Assembly: GCF_001548375.1 (NCBI RefSeq)
Contig: NZ_AP017295.1
Span: forward strand, 3,382,501-3,446,500
Direction of reading: 5' to 3'
Source: Nostoc sp. NIES-3756
Lineage (GTDB): Bacteria; Cyanobacteriota; Cyanobacteriia; Cyanobacteriales; Nostocaceae
Length of the DNA stretch: 64,000 nucleotides
The position numbers were made by a program, and so were the translations under genes. Below, piece after piece: positions 35,499-43,834 of the stretch. Numbering within the stretch: the stretch's first letter is position 1; every line of letters begins with the position of its first letter. The notes under the pieces were generated by a model. The model ran no database searches and was not told the DNA's origin. It worked only from the letters and a program-made list of their open reading frames with translations.

Positions 35499-36647
35499 AT
35501 GAATCGTCGGTCTTTTTTATTAAGTCTGGGTGGTATGACGCTATCACAACTACTCGTAGGCTGTGCTGGCAATAACCAGACAAAACTCAACGTTCAATTA
35601 TTGAAAGGTTCTATTCCTAATCAGGTAGTTGAGCAATTTACCCGCAGTCTTAAGGAAAAGGCTAACTTAAAATTTACGCCAGTTGAAAGAATAGAAGCGT
35701 TATATAAACGATTATTAAGTTGGCAGCAAAACCCAAAAGCCACAGATGACCCAGAATGGATGCGCTTTGTCCCATTTAGAAATTCTGAAAATTTTGCTGT
35801 GGCTGACTTGGTAACATTGGGAGATTATTGGTTAACAACGGCAATTCAAAGGAAGTTGGTTACACCATTAGAAGTTGCACAGTTAAAACAGTGGTCTAGT
35901 TTAGATGGCAAATGGCAGAACTTAGTTAAGCGTAACGAACAGGGTATTCCAGATTCAAACGGAAAAATTTGGGCTGTGCCTTATCGTTGGGGTACTACAG
36001 TAATTATCTATAACCGTGATAAGTTCAAGGATTTAGGATGGACACCGCAAGATTGGAGTGATTTGTGGCGTAATGAACTGCGATCGCGTATTTCTCTACT
36101 AGACCAACCAAGAGAAGTGATTGGTTTAGTCTTAAAGAAACTAGGAAAATCATACAACACCCAAGACCTAGCCACTGTCCCAGATTTAGAAAAACAACTG
36201 CAAACATTAAATCAGCAGGTAAAACTCTACAGTTCCAACACCTACCTAGAACCCCTCCTCATGGGCGATACTTGGCTAGCAGTTGGCTGGTCAAGTGATG
36301 TAGTATCAGTCTTGGCACGTTATCCCCAACTGAGTGTAACTATCCCCCGTTCAGGCACAGCCATCTGGGCAGATTTGTGGGTAAGTCCTCAAGAAACTGC
36401 AAAGGATGCCCTATCGTCACAATGGATTGATTTTTGCTTACAGCCAAAAACAGCCAAGGAAATTGCTTTGTTCACTAAAGCTAATTCACCCATTACCACT
36501 AATATTGCTGCGTCTGACATTCAAGAATCCTTCAGCAGTTTATTACTAAATAGTCAAGAAGTATTCGCCAAAGGCGAATTTTTACTTCCCTTACCACCAG
36601 AAGCAACAAAACAATATGAATCGTTTTTCACCAAAATGAAGGTATGA
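35499..36647 (+). CDS. ABC-transporter solute-binding lipoprotein (PotD-like)
   Basis: This periplasmic-binding-protein-fold lipoprotein is 382 residues from the ATG at 35499 (an in-frame ATG at 35481 adds six residues). The N-terminus NRRSFLLSLGGMTLSQLLVGC has a twin-arginine-like RR followed by a hydrophobic run and a lipobox Cys. The body has typical type II binding-protein segments: VPYRWGTTVIIYNRDKF, DWSDLWRNELRSRISLLDQP, WLAVGWSSDVV and IPRSGTAIWADLWVSP. These resemble spermidine/putrescine-type binding proteins. No permease or ATPase gene is adjacent, so it is an orphan subunit or a repurposed protein. The substrate is unknown; polyamine binding is inference from similarity of pattern. 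Confidence 0.87.
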   Translation: MNRRSFLLSLGGMTLSQLLVGCAGNNQTKLNVQLLKGSIPNQVVEQFTRSLKEKANLKFTPVERIEALYKRLLSWQQNPKATDDPEWMRFVPFRNSENFAVADLVTLGDYWLTTAIQRKLVTPLEVAQLKQWSSLDGKWQNLVKRNEQGIPDSNGKIWAVPYRWGTTVIIYNRDKFKDLGWTPQDWSDLWRNELRSRISLLDQPREVIGLVLKKLGKSYNTQDLATVPDLEKQLQTLNQQVKLYSSNTYLEPLLMGDTWLAVGWSSDVVSVLARYPQLSVTIPRSGTAIWADLWVSPQETAKDALSSQWIDFCLQPKTAKEIALFTKANSPITTNIAASDIQESFSSLLLNSQEVFAKGEFLLPLPPEATKQYESFFTKMKV

Positions 36648-36650
36648 GTC

Positions 36651-36695
36651 AGTAGTCATTAGTCAACTGATAACTGATAACTGATAACTGACATA
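36651..36695. repeat. Heptamer array
   Basis: AGTCATTAGTCA followed by three or four copies of ACTGATA. It fills the short gap before the aldo/keto reductase gene. Confidence 0.75.
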
Positions 36696-36725
36696 ATGGA
36701 CTGAGAAAGACATAAGAGGGTAACA

Positions 36726-37706
36726 ATGCAAACTAACCAAGAATTATCACTCCCCAGGATGGGTTGTGGAACTTGGGCATGGGGAAACCAACTGCTTTGG
36801 GGATATAACGAAAGCATGGACGGGCAATTACAAGCCGTCTTTAACCTCTGTGTGAACAATGGTGTTACCTTGTTTGATACGGGTGATTCTTACGGAACGG
36901 GAAGATTGAACGGGCGCAGTGAGTCGCTGCTCGGGCAATTTTCTAGAGAATACCAAGGTATCAATCAAGAAAATATTTGCATTGCCACTAAGTTGGCGGC
37001 TTACCCTTGGCGATGGACACGCCAGTCTATGATAAATGCCTGCAAGTCCTCTGCTGGCCGTCTGGGTAGAAATGTTGATTTAGTACAAATGCACTGGTCA
37101 ACAGCAAATTATGCGCCTTGGCAGGAAGAAGGTTTGTTAGATGGTTTAGCTGACTTGTATGAACAAGGGTTAGTCAAAGGTGTAGGGCTATCTAATTACG
37201 GAACTAAGAGGCTGCAAAGGGTGCATCAAAAGTTTGCAGAGCGAGGAGTGCCGATTAAGACTTTGCAAGTACAGTATTCATTATTATCTACCTATCCCGT
37301 CACCGAATTGGGATTGAAAGATGTTTGTGATCAACTGGGTATAAAACTCATTGCTTACAGCCCTTTGGCTTTGGGGATACTGACTGGCAAATATTCAGAG
37401 AAGGGGCCTTTTCCTCGTGGTGTGCGGGGTTTATTGTTTAGACAGTTGTTGCCTGGGGTGCGATCGCTCTTACAATGTTTAAGAGATGTGGCAGCATCTA
37501 GAAATAAAACCATGTCCCAAGTAGCGCTTAACTGGTGTATTGCCAAAGGAACCATCCCCATTCCCGGCGCAAAATCCATACAACAGGCGCAGGAGAATAT
37601 CGGCGCTTTGGGTTGGGAATTAGACTTTGGTGAAGTCGCTGAGTTAGATAAAGCTGCTGCCAGTTCAGATAAAAAAATGGTGCAAAATATTTTTCAGACG
37701 AAATAG
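36726..37706 (+). CDS. Aldo/keto reductase
   Basis: This is an NAD(P)H-dependent oxidoreductase of the AKR TIM-barrel superfamily, 326 residues. Catalytic residues are visible: Asp and Tyr in LFDTGDSYGTGRLNGRSE, Lys in ICIATKLAAYPWRW and His in LVQMHWSTANY. The cofactor-binding end is present as KGTIPIPGAKSIQQAQENIGALG. AGAGG six bases before the ATG supports the start. A plastid/cyanobacterial subtype is likely, judged by the WAWGNQLLWGY N-terminus. The substrate is unknown. It is separated by a heptamer array from the upstream gene and probably has its own promoter. Confidence 0.93.
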   Translation: MQTNQELSLPRMGCGTWAWGNQLLWGYNESMDGQLQAVFNLCVNNGVTLFDTGDSYGTGRLNGRSESLLGQFSREYQGINQENICIATKLAAYPWRWTRQSMINACKSSAGRLGRNVDLVQMHWSTANYAPWQEEGLLDGLADLYEQGLVKGVGLSNYGTKRLQRVHQKFAERGVPIKTLQVQYSLLSTYPVTELGLKDVCDQLGIKLIAYSPLALGILTGKYSEKGPFPRGVRGLLFRQLLPGVRSLLQCLRDVAASRNKTMSQVALNWCIAKGTIPIPGAKSIQQAQENIGALGWELDFGEVAELDKAAASSDKKMVQNIFQTK

Positions 37707-37743
37707 GATTTGTGTTGAGTATTAACTGTTGATAGTAAATTAA

Positions 37744-38514
37744 TTACGGCATAATTTTAGGAACCTGGGTATTATTAGCTTGGAAAAATTTCTGCTTTTC
37801 AAAACCGAAAGTATTAGCTACCAGTGAGTTAGGGAAACTTTGAATCTCTCGATTGTATGCTTGTACAGCTTGGTTATAACGCATCCGTTCCACAGCTATA
37901 CGATTTTCAGTACCAGCTAGTTCGTATTGCAGATTGATAAACAACTGGCTGGAACGTAATTGATTATTAGCAGCAGCATAGTTTTGAAAAAGAGCGATCG
38001 CTTGATTAATTTGCGCGATCGCAGTAGCTTTTTGTTCTGGAGTGACTGCTTGCACATAAGCCTGTCGTGACTGCACTAATAAAGAAATTAACTCTTTTTC
38101 CTGTTTGGCGTAAGCTTGCGTCACATTGACTAAGTTGGGTATCAAATCAGCACGGCGTTGGAGTTGATTTTCCACTTGCGCCCAAGCCGCTTCTACTCTG
38201 GTACTACTATTCTGTAAAAAATTATAAGTCCAAGCAGTCCAGACTGTTAAGGCGGCAACTATACCTGCACCAAAGATAAGTAGTCTTTGGCGTAGGTGGA
38301 CTAATTGCTGTTGTTTCTCCAGTTTTTGCTGATGTCTTGCTTGAACTTCTTGAATGGCTTGTTGAATCAACTCCGCCGGAATATTAACTTCTTTTCCGGC
38401 TGCTATTAATTCACCTGGGGAATAACTTTGGTTTTGCTGCGCGTAGTAACGTGAGGCTAACTCTAGCACTTCCGGGGCAATATCTTCGGGGATTCTCTTG
38501 TCTGCATTGTTCAT
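37744..38514 (-). CDS. lemA: LemA family membrane protein
   Basis: The 256-residue product has an unusual N-terminal helical region (1-75), a membrane helix (about 76-96, LLIFGAGIVAALTVWTAW) and a LemA domain. The LemA domain has NSSTRVEAAWAQVENQLQRRADLIPNLVNVTQAYAKQEKELI, then a Gln/Ala-rich helix and AYNREIQSFPNSLVANTFGF. Standard LemA proteins lack the N-terminal part, which here contains YYAQQNQSYSPGELIAAGKEVNIPAELIQQAIQE. The gene starts 9 bp after the stop of the TPM-domain gene. LemA and TPM (YgcG-like) genes are often paired and are thought to act together at the cell envelope. The molecular function is unknown. Confidence 0.92.
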   Translation of the reverse strand: MNNADKRIPEDIAPEVLELASRYYAQQNQSYSPGELIAAGKEVNIPAELIQQAIQEVQARHQQKLEKQQQLVHLRQRLLIFGAGIVAALTVWTAWTYNFLQNSSTRVEAAWAQVENQLQRRADLIPNLVNVTQAYAKQEKELISLLVQSRQAYVQAVTPEQKATAIAQINQAIALFQNYAAANNQLRSSQLFINLQYELAGTENRIAVERMRYNQAVQAYNREIQSFPNSLVANTFGFEKQKFFQANNTQVPKIMP

Positions 38515-38523
38515 AGTTTTTAC

Positions 38524-39750
38524 CTACCAACTACCACCAGCACCACCGCCGCCGCTACTTCCGCCATCAAAGCTACCACCGCCTCCGCCAAAGTCACTAC
38601 CACCCCCTCCACCCCAACCGCCAGAACTAGGAGGTGGTGGAGGTGGTGGAGGTGGTAGGCGGGGAATTATTTCCTCCGTCTTGTTGTGATATGCACAACT
38701 ATGACATTTATCAGTAATTAATCTTCTGCCAACATTGTGTTGTGTGGGGCTAACGACGGTTGTTTCAGTGCGGGTAACAGTCAGTTCCTCACAATGAGGA
38801 CACCGCTTAAATCGAGTAAATCGAGATAAATGGGATTCCAGGGCAACTATATTAAAGCCTGTATCTGTGAGTTTATCGCTGCAATTTGGACATTTCCAAC
38901 CCTCAAAGCTGACACTACCTAATTTTTGTGCAGTTTTTTCGGCTTTGTTCAGGTGTTCCTCAACTGTAGCTGCATCTACTTTTACCATCGGTTTTTGACA
39001 ATCAGCACAGCAGAAGATGTAATTGCCTTGTTTTTTGCGTGTACGTCCTGAAGGGGGAATGAAAATTTTATTTTTCCGCCGCAAATAAGCAGCCGCACCG
39101 CCAACTCCTAGTATAGATGCGCCTACCATAGTTACAAATACCCAAGGGTTAGAGTTATTTTCCGGTTGAGAGGTTTGGGGGTTGGAGGTGAAAGGCGATG
39201 GCGAAACGCCCACCGTATGCGATCGCTCAGATTCTAGAATAACTACTAAGGCTTTAGTTCCTGCCAGTGTACCACCTGCAAAATCCTTTTTTTTGAATCG
39301 CGGGATGATTTGGCTATTAATAATATTGCCTACTTGTGCATCTGGTAATATGGGTTCGACACCGTAACCTGTTTCAATTTCCACACGGCGATCGCCAACA
39401 GAAATTAAGAACAATACACCATTATCTTTACCTTTCTTACCAACTCCCCAATAATTGAACAATTCTGTAGCAAATGCTTTTGGACTATCAGCCGGAGAAG
39501 TTTTCGGCACTGTTACTACTGCCATTTCTGTGCCGTTTTTTGTCTCAAGTTGAGAAATGAGTTGATTGATTTGGCTTTCTGTTTCATTGTTGAGGATTCC
39601 TGCCATATCAGTTACCCAAACACCACGTTGTCGAGGATTAGGAACTTCTTTGACAGTCAAAGCCAAGCTAGAAAGAGGAGAAAGGAACATGACAGAAGAG
39701 AATAAACCTATTGCCAAAATCTGTTTTGGTTTTAGTAAATTAAATTGCAT
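38524..39750 (-). CDS. TPM-domain (YgcG-like) membrane protein with zinc-ribbon-like motifs and Gly-rich tail
   Basis: This is a 408-residue protein from the ATG at 39750; the longer open frame to 39792 has no signal-peptide sense. Order: signal peptide (ILAIGLFSSVMFLSPLSSLAL), TPM domain (about 40-175; GVWVTDMAGILN, VVTVPKTSPADSPKAFATELFNYWGVG, GVLFLISVGDRRVEIETGYG), membrane helix (about 212-232), then a cytoplasmic part. That part has four CxxC-like pairs (CCADCQKP, CPNC, CPHC, CHSC), which suggests a zinc ribbon. It ends in a poly-Pro stretch and a Gly/Ser-rich tail to GGAGGSW. It is the first gene of the pair with LemA. A Gly-rich tail is usual in this family. The CxxC part is less common and deserves note. 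Confidence 0.9.
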   Translation of the reverse strand: MQFNLLKPKQILAIGLFSSVMFLSPLSSLALTVKEVPNPRQRGVWVTDMAGILNNETESQINQLISQLETKNGTEMAVVTVPKTSPADSPKAFATELFNYWGVGKKGKDNGVLFLISVGDRRVEIETGYGVEPILPDAQVGNIINSQIIPRFKKKDFAGGTLAGTKALVVILESERSHTVGVSPSPFTSNPQTSQPENNSNPWVFVTMVGASILGVGGAAAYLRRKNKIFIPPSGRTRKKQGNYIFCCADCQKPMVKVDAATVEEHLNKAEKTAQKLGSVSFEGWKCPNCSDKLTDTGFNIVALESHLSRFTRFKRCPHCEELTVTRTETTVVSPTQHNVGRRLITDKCHSCAYHNKTEEIIPRLPPPPPPPPPSSGGWGGGGGSDFGGGGGSFDGGSSGGGGAGGSW

Positions 39751-39960
39751 AGCCTTCACATCTAGCAAACACTGTCTAGGATATAGAAACAAAATCAGCC
39801 TTTGTTTTTAGGTTTTACTTTGAGCGTTATTGTATATATTGTGATACTAATTCTTTGACCTCAATTTCCCAATTTTGTTAGGAAAATAAACAATAATAAA
39901 AGCGAAAGTTAACGCTAGGGAAAAATTCTTTGTTGAGGGTGTATCTAGATCATCACCTAA

Positions 39961-40122
39961 GAGGATGTTTGAAAAGTCCCTAATGATGTATCAAATACTT
40001 TCAGATCCCCCTAAATCCCCCTTAAAAAGGGGGACTTTAATTCAATTTTCCCCCTTTTTAAGGGGGGTAGGGGGGATCAATAAGTCTCTAAAATCACAGC
40101 TAAACACTTTTCAAACAACCTC
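39961..40122. mobile_element. MITE-like element (162 bp) with terminal inverted repeats and TAA duplication
   Basis: The left end GAGGATGTTTGAAAAGT (39961-39977) and the right end ACTTTTCAAACAACCTC (40106-40122) are inverted repeats with one mismatch. TAA flanks both sides (39958-39960 and 40123-40125). Inside lies a second palindrome, GATCCCCCTAAATCCCCCTT and its partner ending AGGGGGGATC (about 40003-40079). There is no transposase. The size, ends and 3-bp TNA duplication point to a non-autonomous element mobilised by a transposase of the IS5-like group; that family link is inference. Confidence 0.8.
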
Positions 40123-40219
40123 TAAGATTACTAGTATGTTGCTACCACAATTTGCTAAACTCCAAGTTTTGCAGTGTAAATAAGAATAGTTTAAACTTGG
40201 CTCATTTAGGGGTGGTACA

Positions 40220-41437
40220 GTGGTGCGTAATGATACGTTGGAACAAATTAATTCTAGAGACTGGTCATGGTCTTATTGGTTTACTTTGCCATTGTATCCA
40301 TACGGTAAACGGCAGACACTCAGACAAGAAGTCATTAAAGATACTATCTGGACTTTCGACCAGATGCAGGGAATTTTTTACGTAGTTGTCCCTATTCGTA
40401 TGACTGTAGTCAAATTGGAGAAGGGAGGAATATTAGTATATGCACCTGTTGCGCCTACACCTGAATGTATTCGATTAGTCAATGAGTTGGTAGCAGAACA
40501 CGGTGATGTGAAATATATCATTCTGCCAACTATTTCCGGACTAGAACATAAGGTATTTGTCGGCCCCTTCGCCAGATGTTTTCCCCAAGCACAGGTATTT
40601 GTTACCCCTAATCAATGGAGTTTCCCTCTTAATCTTCCCCTCAGTTGGCTGGGTTTACCCCAAAAACGTACTCATATACTCCCAGAAGATAGTAGCGTAG
40701 TTCCCTTTGCTGATGAATTTGACTATGCAATTTTAGATACAATTGACCTTGGCCCTGGTAAGTTTGCAGAGGTAGCATTTTTCCATAAGCGATCGCACAC
40801 TCTGCTTGTAACCGATTCTATCGTGTCTGTAACCGCAGATCCGCCAGCGATCGTCCAATTAGATCCCTATCCTTTACTATTCCACGCTAAAGATAAAGCC
40901 TCGGATATCGTTGCAGATAATCTAGCCAACCGCCGTAAGGGATGGGAACGCATCACCTTATTCGCCTTATATTTCCGTCCCAGCGCCTTAGACGTACCCA
41001 GTTGGGGCGAGGTATGGAAAGAAGCTTTAAAAGCACCAGAACGCTCTTATAAAGCTTATTTTGGCTTGTTTCCTTTTAAATGGCAACCAGATTGGCGGCG
41101 ATCGTTTACTGCTTTGCATGGCGATGGACGCTTATTTGTCGCGCCAGTTCTTCAGACTTTAATTCTTAACCGCGCACCCAAAGAAACTATTAACTGGGCT
41201 GATAAAGTAGCAAGTTGGGATTTTCAATGGATTATTCCTTGCCATTTTGATGCCCCAATTAAAGCAGAACCCCATCAATTCCGCCAAGCATTCTCATTTT
41301 TAGAAAAGCAAACTGCTGCGGGTAGCTTAAGTACTAGCACTTACCCTTTACCAGAAAAAGATTTTCAACTGTTGCAAGAAATTAATAGTGGTTTATCTAA
41401 AAGCGGGATTGTACCACCCGCAAAAGGGCAAGTATAA
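40220..41437 (+). CDS. DUF4336 family protein (metallo-hydrolase-like)
   Basis: This 405-residue protein starts with GTG at 40220 (AGGGGTGG upstream). The N-terminus DWSWSYWFTLPLYPYGKRQTLR is typical of a cyanobacterial/plastid DUF4336 family. The middle (about 55-260) has the strand pattern of an MBL-like hydrolase fold: MTVVKLEKGGILVYAPVAPT, VKYIILPTISGLEHKVFVGP and LLVTDSIVSV. Metal-binding histidine clusters are not obvious: GLEHKVF and FFHKRSHTLLVTD carry the few candidates. The C-terminus has PFKWQPDWRRSFTALHGDGR and a final WIIPCHFDAPI. It has no signal peptide. The function is unknown. It lies downstream of the MITE and alone in its transcript. Confidence 0.82.
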   Translation: MVRNDTLEQINSRDWSWSYWFTLPLYPYGKRQTLRQEVIKDTIWTFDQMQGIFYVVVPIRMTVVKLEKGGILVYAPVAPTPECIRLVNELVAEHGDVKYIILPTISGLEHKVFVGPFARCFPQAQVFVTPNQWSFPLNLPLSWLGLPQKRTHILPEDSSVVPFADEFDYAILDTIDLGPGKFAEVAFFHKRSHTLLVTDSIVSVTADPPAIVQLDPYPLLFHAKDKASDIVADNLANRRKGWERITLFALYFRPSALDVPSWGEVWKEALKAPERSYKAYFGLFPFKWQPDWRRSFTALHGDGRLFVAPVLQTLILNRAPKETINWADKVASWDFQWIIPCHFDAPIKAEPHQFRQAFSFLEKQTAAGSLSTSTYPLPEKDFQLLQEINSGLSKSGIVPPAKGQV

Positions 41438-41658
41438 TTTAAACCTTATTCCCAGCCCATTAATTCAATCACATCCTGCTTTATCCTAAGTTTATTCCAC
41501 TTTAGGAAAATAGCACTAAAGTCTCACAGTTTACCAAGCAATATTAACTTATACGAAAAAATGTAAAAAATTTACTGACTTTGAGTAAAAGACTCAAAAT
41601 GATTTGATTTTATACCTTATAAAGTCAGGTGTAAAATTCATTCCATAACAGTAAATAT

Positions 41659-42387
41659 ATGCAATACGAAGTCAAGATTATAGAACCCACAGACTTGTGG
41701 TATCTCCAAAATAATATTAATAAAGACACCAATAAATATTTTCATCCCACTAAAAACATTCCTTTTGTTCAGCAAATTGAAATCAAAATAGAAAATTCAG
41801 GCGTTGTCATTCAAAAAGGTGCTTTGCACAGATGTATTGGTAAATTAACTCATGGAGTTTATAAAACTGATAACCGTTTAAAAGATATGTGGGTATCTTT
41901 AATGACGGAGATAGATTACAACGCCCCTGTTTATAAAGGTAGTGGCAATGTATATCTTGAACCTAGAGGAAAAGGTCAGTTTTTACATTACACAGATATT
42001 GAAATTCTCAATCAAGAACAATGGGAATTTGATGATGGCATCTTTCAGTTTTGTTCTGATAACGTCATTTTAGGAACTAAAAAATTAAAATTTCGCCAAA
42101 TGTCAGCTTCTGGTGATGGCAGATGGCGCATAGCTATTAAAGGTTTACCAGGGCAAACAGCTAGAGTTGTTACAGGTACAAATACGCCAGCTAAAATTAT
42201 TGAAATCTACAGAGGTGAAACGGTAATTGCTGACTATGATTTAGTGAAAGGGTTTACAAGTGGGATTCACGAAGACTACCGCAAATTAGGACATTTTGGT
42301 AAAGGTGGCGGTGAGGGTTATGTTTGGGTATATGAAGGTGAAGGTAAATTACTCATATCTGAAACTGATGGTATGGGACTAGGTTAA
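41659..42387 (+). CDS. AIM24-like beta-barrel protein of unknown function
   Basis: The 242-residue product is almost all beta-strand pattern with Gly turns: IEIKIENSGVVIQKGALHRC, VYKGSGNVYLEPRGKGQFLHY, FCSDNVILGTKKLKFR and EGYVWVYEGEGKLLIS. This layout, with a central gain of GSG/GKG turns, is like the AIM24/DUF124 (TRAP-like) family, which forms symmetric rings in some members. There is no signal peptide and no membrane segment. The ATG at 41659 starts the frame. The neighbours give no clue, since the gene stands alone and converges on the export operon. I am sure it is a real gene, but the family assignment is moderate. Confidence 0.65.
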   Translation: MQYEVKIIEPTDLWYLQNNINKDTNKYFHPTKNIPFVQQIEIKIENSGVVIQKGALHRCIGKLTHGVYKTDNRLKDMWVSLMTEIDYNAPVYKGSGNVYLEPRGKGQFLHYTDIEILNQEQWEFDDGIFQFCSDNVILGTKKLKFRQMSASGDGRWRIAIKGLPGQTARVVTGTNTPAKIIEIYRGETVIADYDLVKGFTSGIHEDYRKLGHFGKGGGEGYVWVYEGEGKLLISETDGMGLG

Positions 42388-42448
42388 CTATGAGTGAATC
42401 TTAGATTTTATCTCGATTTTCTATTAGCAATGGCTCTGTTTGTATCCA

Positions 42449-42485
42449 CCACAGCATCTGTAATGCTCTTGATCAGATGCTGTGG
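42449..42485. terminator. Perfect 12-bp hairpin between convergent genes
   Basis: CCACAGCATCTG (42449-42460) and CAGATGCTGTGG (42474-42485) with a 13-nt loop. It lies 62 bp after the plus-strand gene and 125 bp past the end of the minus-strand export operon. It fits a bidirectional terminator, although no long T-run is present. Confidence 0.6.
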
Positions 42486-42609
42486 ATTTACAGCAATTCA
42501 TAAGTAAGTGAGGTACATAATTATTTTTTTTAAACGTAGAGGAGCATGGAGAATTTGACTTAGTATCTCAGTAGATTGGAAAACTTTATAATTAAAATTG
42601 ATATTGTAA

Positions 42610-43284
42610 TTATGACGATACAATTAAACCATCTTGAACGCGAATAACTCTCTTAGTTTGAGCGGCAATATCTGGCTCATGGGTAACAATAACAATAGTA
42701 ATTCCTTGCTCATTTAACTCTGTTAATAAATTCATCACTTCATAAGAAGTTTCAGTGTCCAAAGCGCCTGTAGGCTCATCTGCTAAAACTAAAGCTGGAC
42801 GATTGACTAAAGCACGCGCGATCGCAACTCGTTGTTGTTGTCCCCCAGAAAGTTGACTGGGGCGGTTGAGAACTCGTTCTCCTAATCCTACTCTTTTCAA
42901 TGCTTCTAATGCTCTTTGGCGGCGTTTACTTTTGGGTATATTGGCATACACCATTGGTAGCATGACATTTTCTAAGGCTGTAGCTCGTGATAATAAATTA
43001 AACTGTTGAAAAACAAAACCTATTCTTTGATTGCGAATATAGGCTAGTTCATCATCATCATAGGTAGTTAAATTTCTGCCCTCAAAAATATAGTGTCCAT
43101 TACTAGGACGATCCAAACATCCCATAATATTCATGAGTGTGGATTTACCAGAACCTGACGCACCCATGATGGATACATATTCACCTTCTTCAATGCCTAG
43201 TTGAATGCCTTTGAGTATGGGAACGCTAACTTCTCCTAATTGGTAGGTTTTAGTAATAGATTCCATCCAAATCATCGTTGTCAT
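42610..43284 (-). CDS. MacB/DevA-type ABC transporter ATP-binding protein
   Basis: This 224-residue ATPase of the lipoprotein/macrolide export class has Walker [10 protein letters not shown] (about 40), Q-loop [18 protein letters not shown], signature [15 protein letters not shown] and Walker [14 protein letters not shown]. The H-loop is in [11 protein letters not shown]. It pairs with the FtsX-like permease gene upstream (43835-45103) and the membrane-fusion protein (45209-46765), so the complex is a tripartite MacA-MacB or DevB-DevC-DevA exporter. In Nostoc the DevBCA type exports heterocyst glycolipids, but there are many paralogs, so the substrate is open. Unusually, an opposite-strand gene with repeats separates it from the permease gene by 550 bp. 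It must then be transcribed through the insert or from a new promoter. Confidence 0.94.
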   Translation of the reverse strand: MTTMIWMESITKTYQLGEVSVPILKGIQLGIEEGEYVSIMGASGSGKSTLMNIMGCLDRPSNGHYIFEGRNLTTYDDDELAYIRNQRIGFVFQQFNLLSRATALENVMLPMVYANIPKSKRRQRALEALKRVGLGERVLNRPSQLSGGQQQRVAIARALVNRPALVLADEPTGALDTETSYEVMNLLTELNEQGITIVIVTHEPDIAAQTKRVIRVQDGLIVSS

Positions 43285-43286
43285 AA

Positions 43287-43365
43287 TTTATGAGTGCTGA
43301 GTTGTGAGTGCTGAGTGCTGAGTGATGAGTTGTGAGTGCTTAGTTTTGAGTTTTGAGTTATAAAT
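43287..43365. repeat. GAGTGCT/GAGTTGT tandem array (left flank of the S23-type gene)
   Basis: About nine 7-8-bp units of GAGTGCT, GAGTTGT and GAGTTTT type begin right at the ATPase start codon. The unit recurs inverted (CAGCACT) at 43815-43830 on the far side of the inserted gene. Confidence 0.85.
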
Positions 43366-43403
43366 GGCTGAGGTTTAAAGTTTGATGTGTGGTGGTCATT
43401 AGA

Positions 43404-43802
43404 ATGAGTAAAGTTGAAAGATTTGAGGATTTAATTGCTTGGCAAAAAGCAAGAAGTCTAACTAAACATATTTATCAAGTGACTCAGGAAGGGGATTTTG
43501 CTAAAGATTTTGGATTAGCAAGACAAATACAAAGAGCTGCCGTATCTATTATGTCTAATATTGCTGAGGGTTTTGAGAGAACTCACTTAGGAGAATTTCA
43601 TCAATTTCTTTCCATATCCAAATCATCGTGTGCTGAATTACGTTCTCAACTTTATGTGGCTTTAGACATAGGTTACTTAGAAAAAGATAAATTTAATCAA
43701 CTTTTATATGAAGCAGAAGAAGTTGCTAGAATTGTTGGCGGACTTCGTATTTCAATTAATAAGCAAAAACAACAAAATAACTCCAAACTTAAAACTCAGT
43801 AA
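43404..43802 (+). CDS. S23-type four-helix-bundle protein (23S rRNA intervening-sequence family)
   Basis: The product is about 132 residues from the ATG at 43404 (the frame is open from 43389). It has the signature of the four-helix-bundle family first known from 23S rRNA intervening sequences: [45 protein letters not shown] and [28 protein letters not shown]. These proteins form pentameric helical bundles and are nucleic-acid associated. The Avd protein of diversity-generating retroelements is a relative. Here there is no rRNA gene and no reverse transcriptase nearby. It is transcribed opposite to the export operon it sits in and has short inverted tandem repeats on both sides, as if it arrived as a cassette. 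Confidence 0.9.
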   Translation: MSKVERFEDLIAWQKARSLTKHIYQVTQEGDFAKDFGLARQIQRAAVSIMSNIAEGFERTHLGEFHQFLSISKSSCAELRSQLYVALDIGYLEKDKFNQLLYEAEEVARIVGGLRISINKQKQQNNSKLKTQ

Positions 43803-43834
43803 AATCGTCTAACTCAGCACTCAGCACTCTTTTA
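43803..43834. repeat. CAGCACT tandem copies (right flank of the S23-type gene)
   Basis: ACTCAGCACTCAGCACTC at about 43813-43830 is the inverse of the left-flank units. Together with 43287-43365 it frames the S23-type gene. Confidence 0.8.

Noticed and set aside
39965..40183. 72-codon frame upstream of the DUF4336 gene
   Set aside because: It reads through the MITE-like element.
43404..43802. S23-type gene as the Avd protein of a diversity-generating retroelement
   Set aside because: No reverse transcriptase, template repeat or variable-repeat target was found around it.
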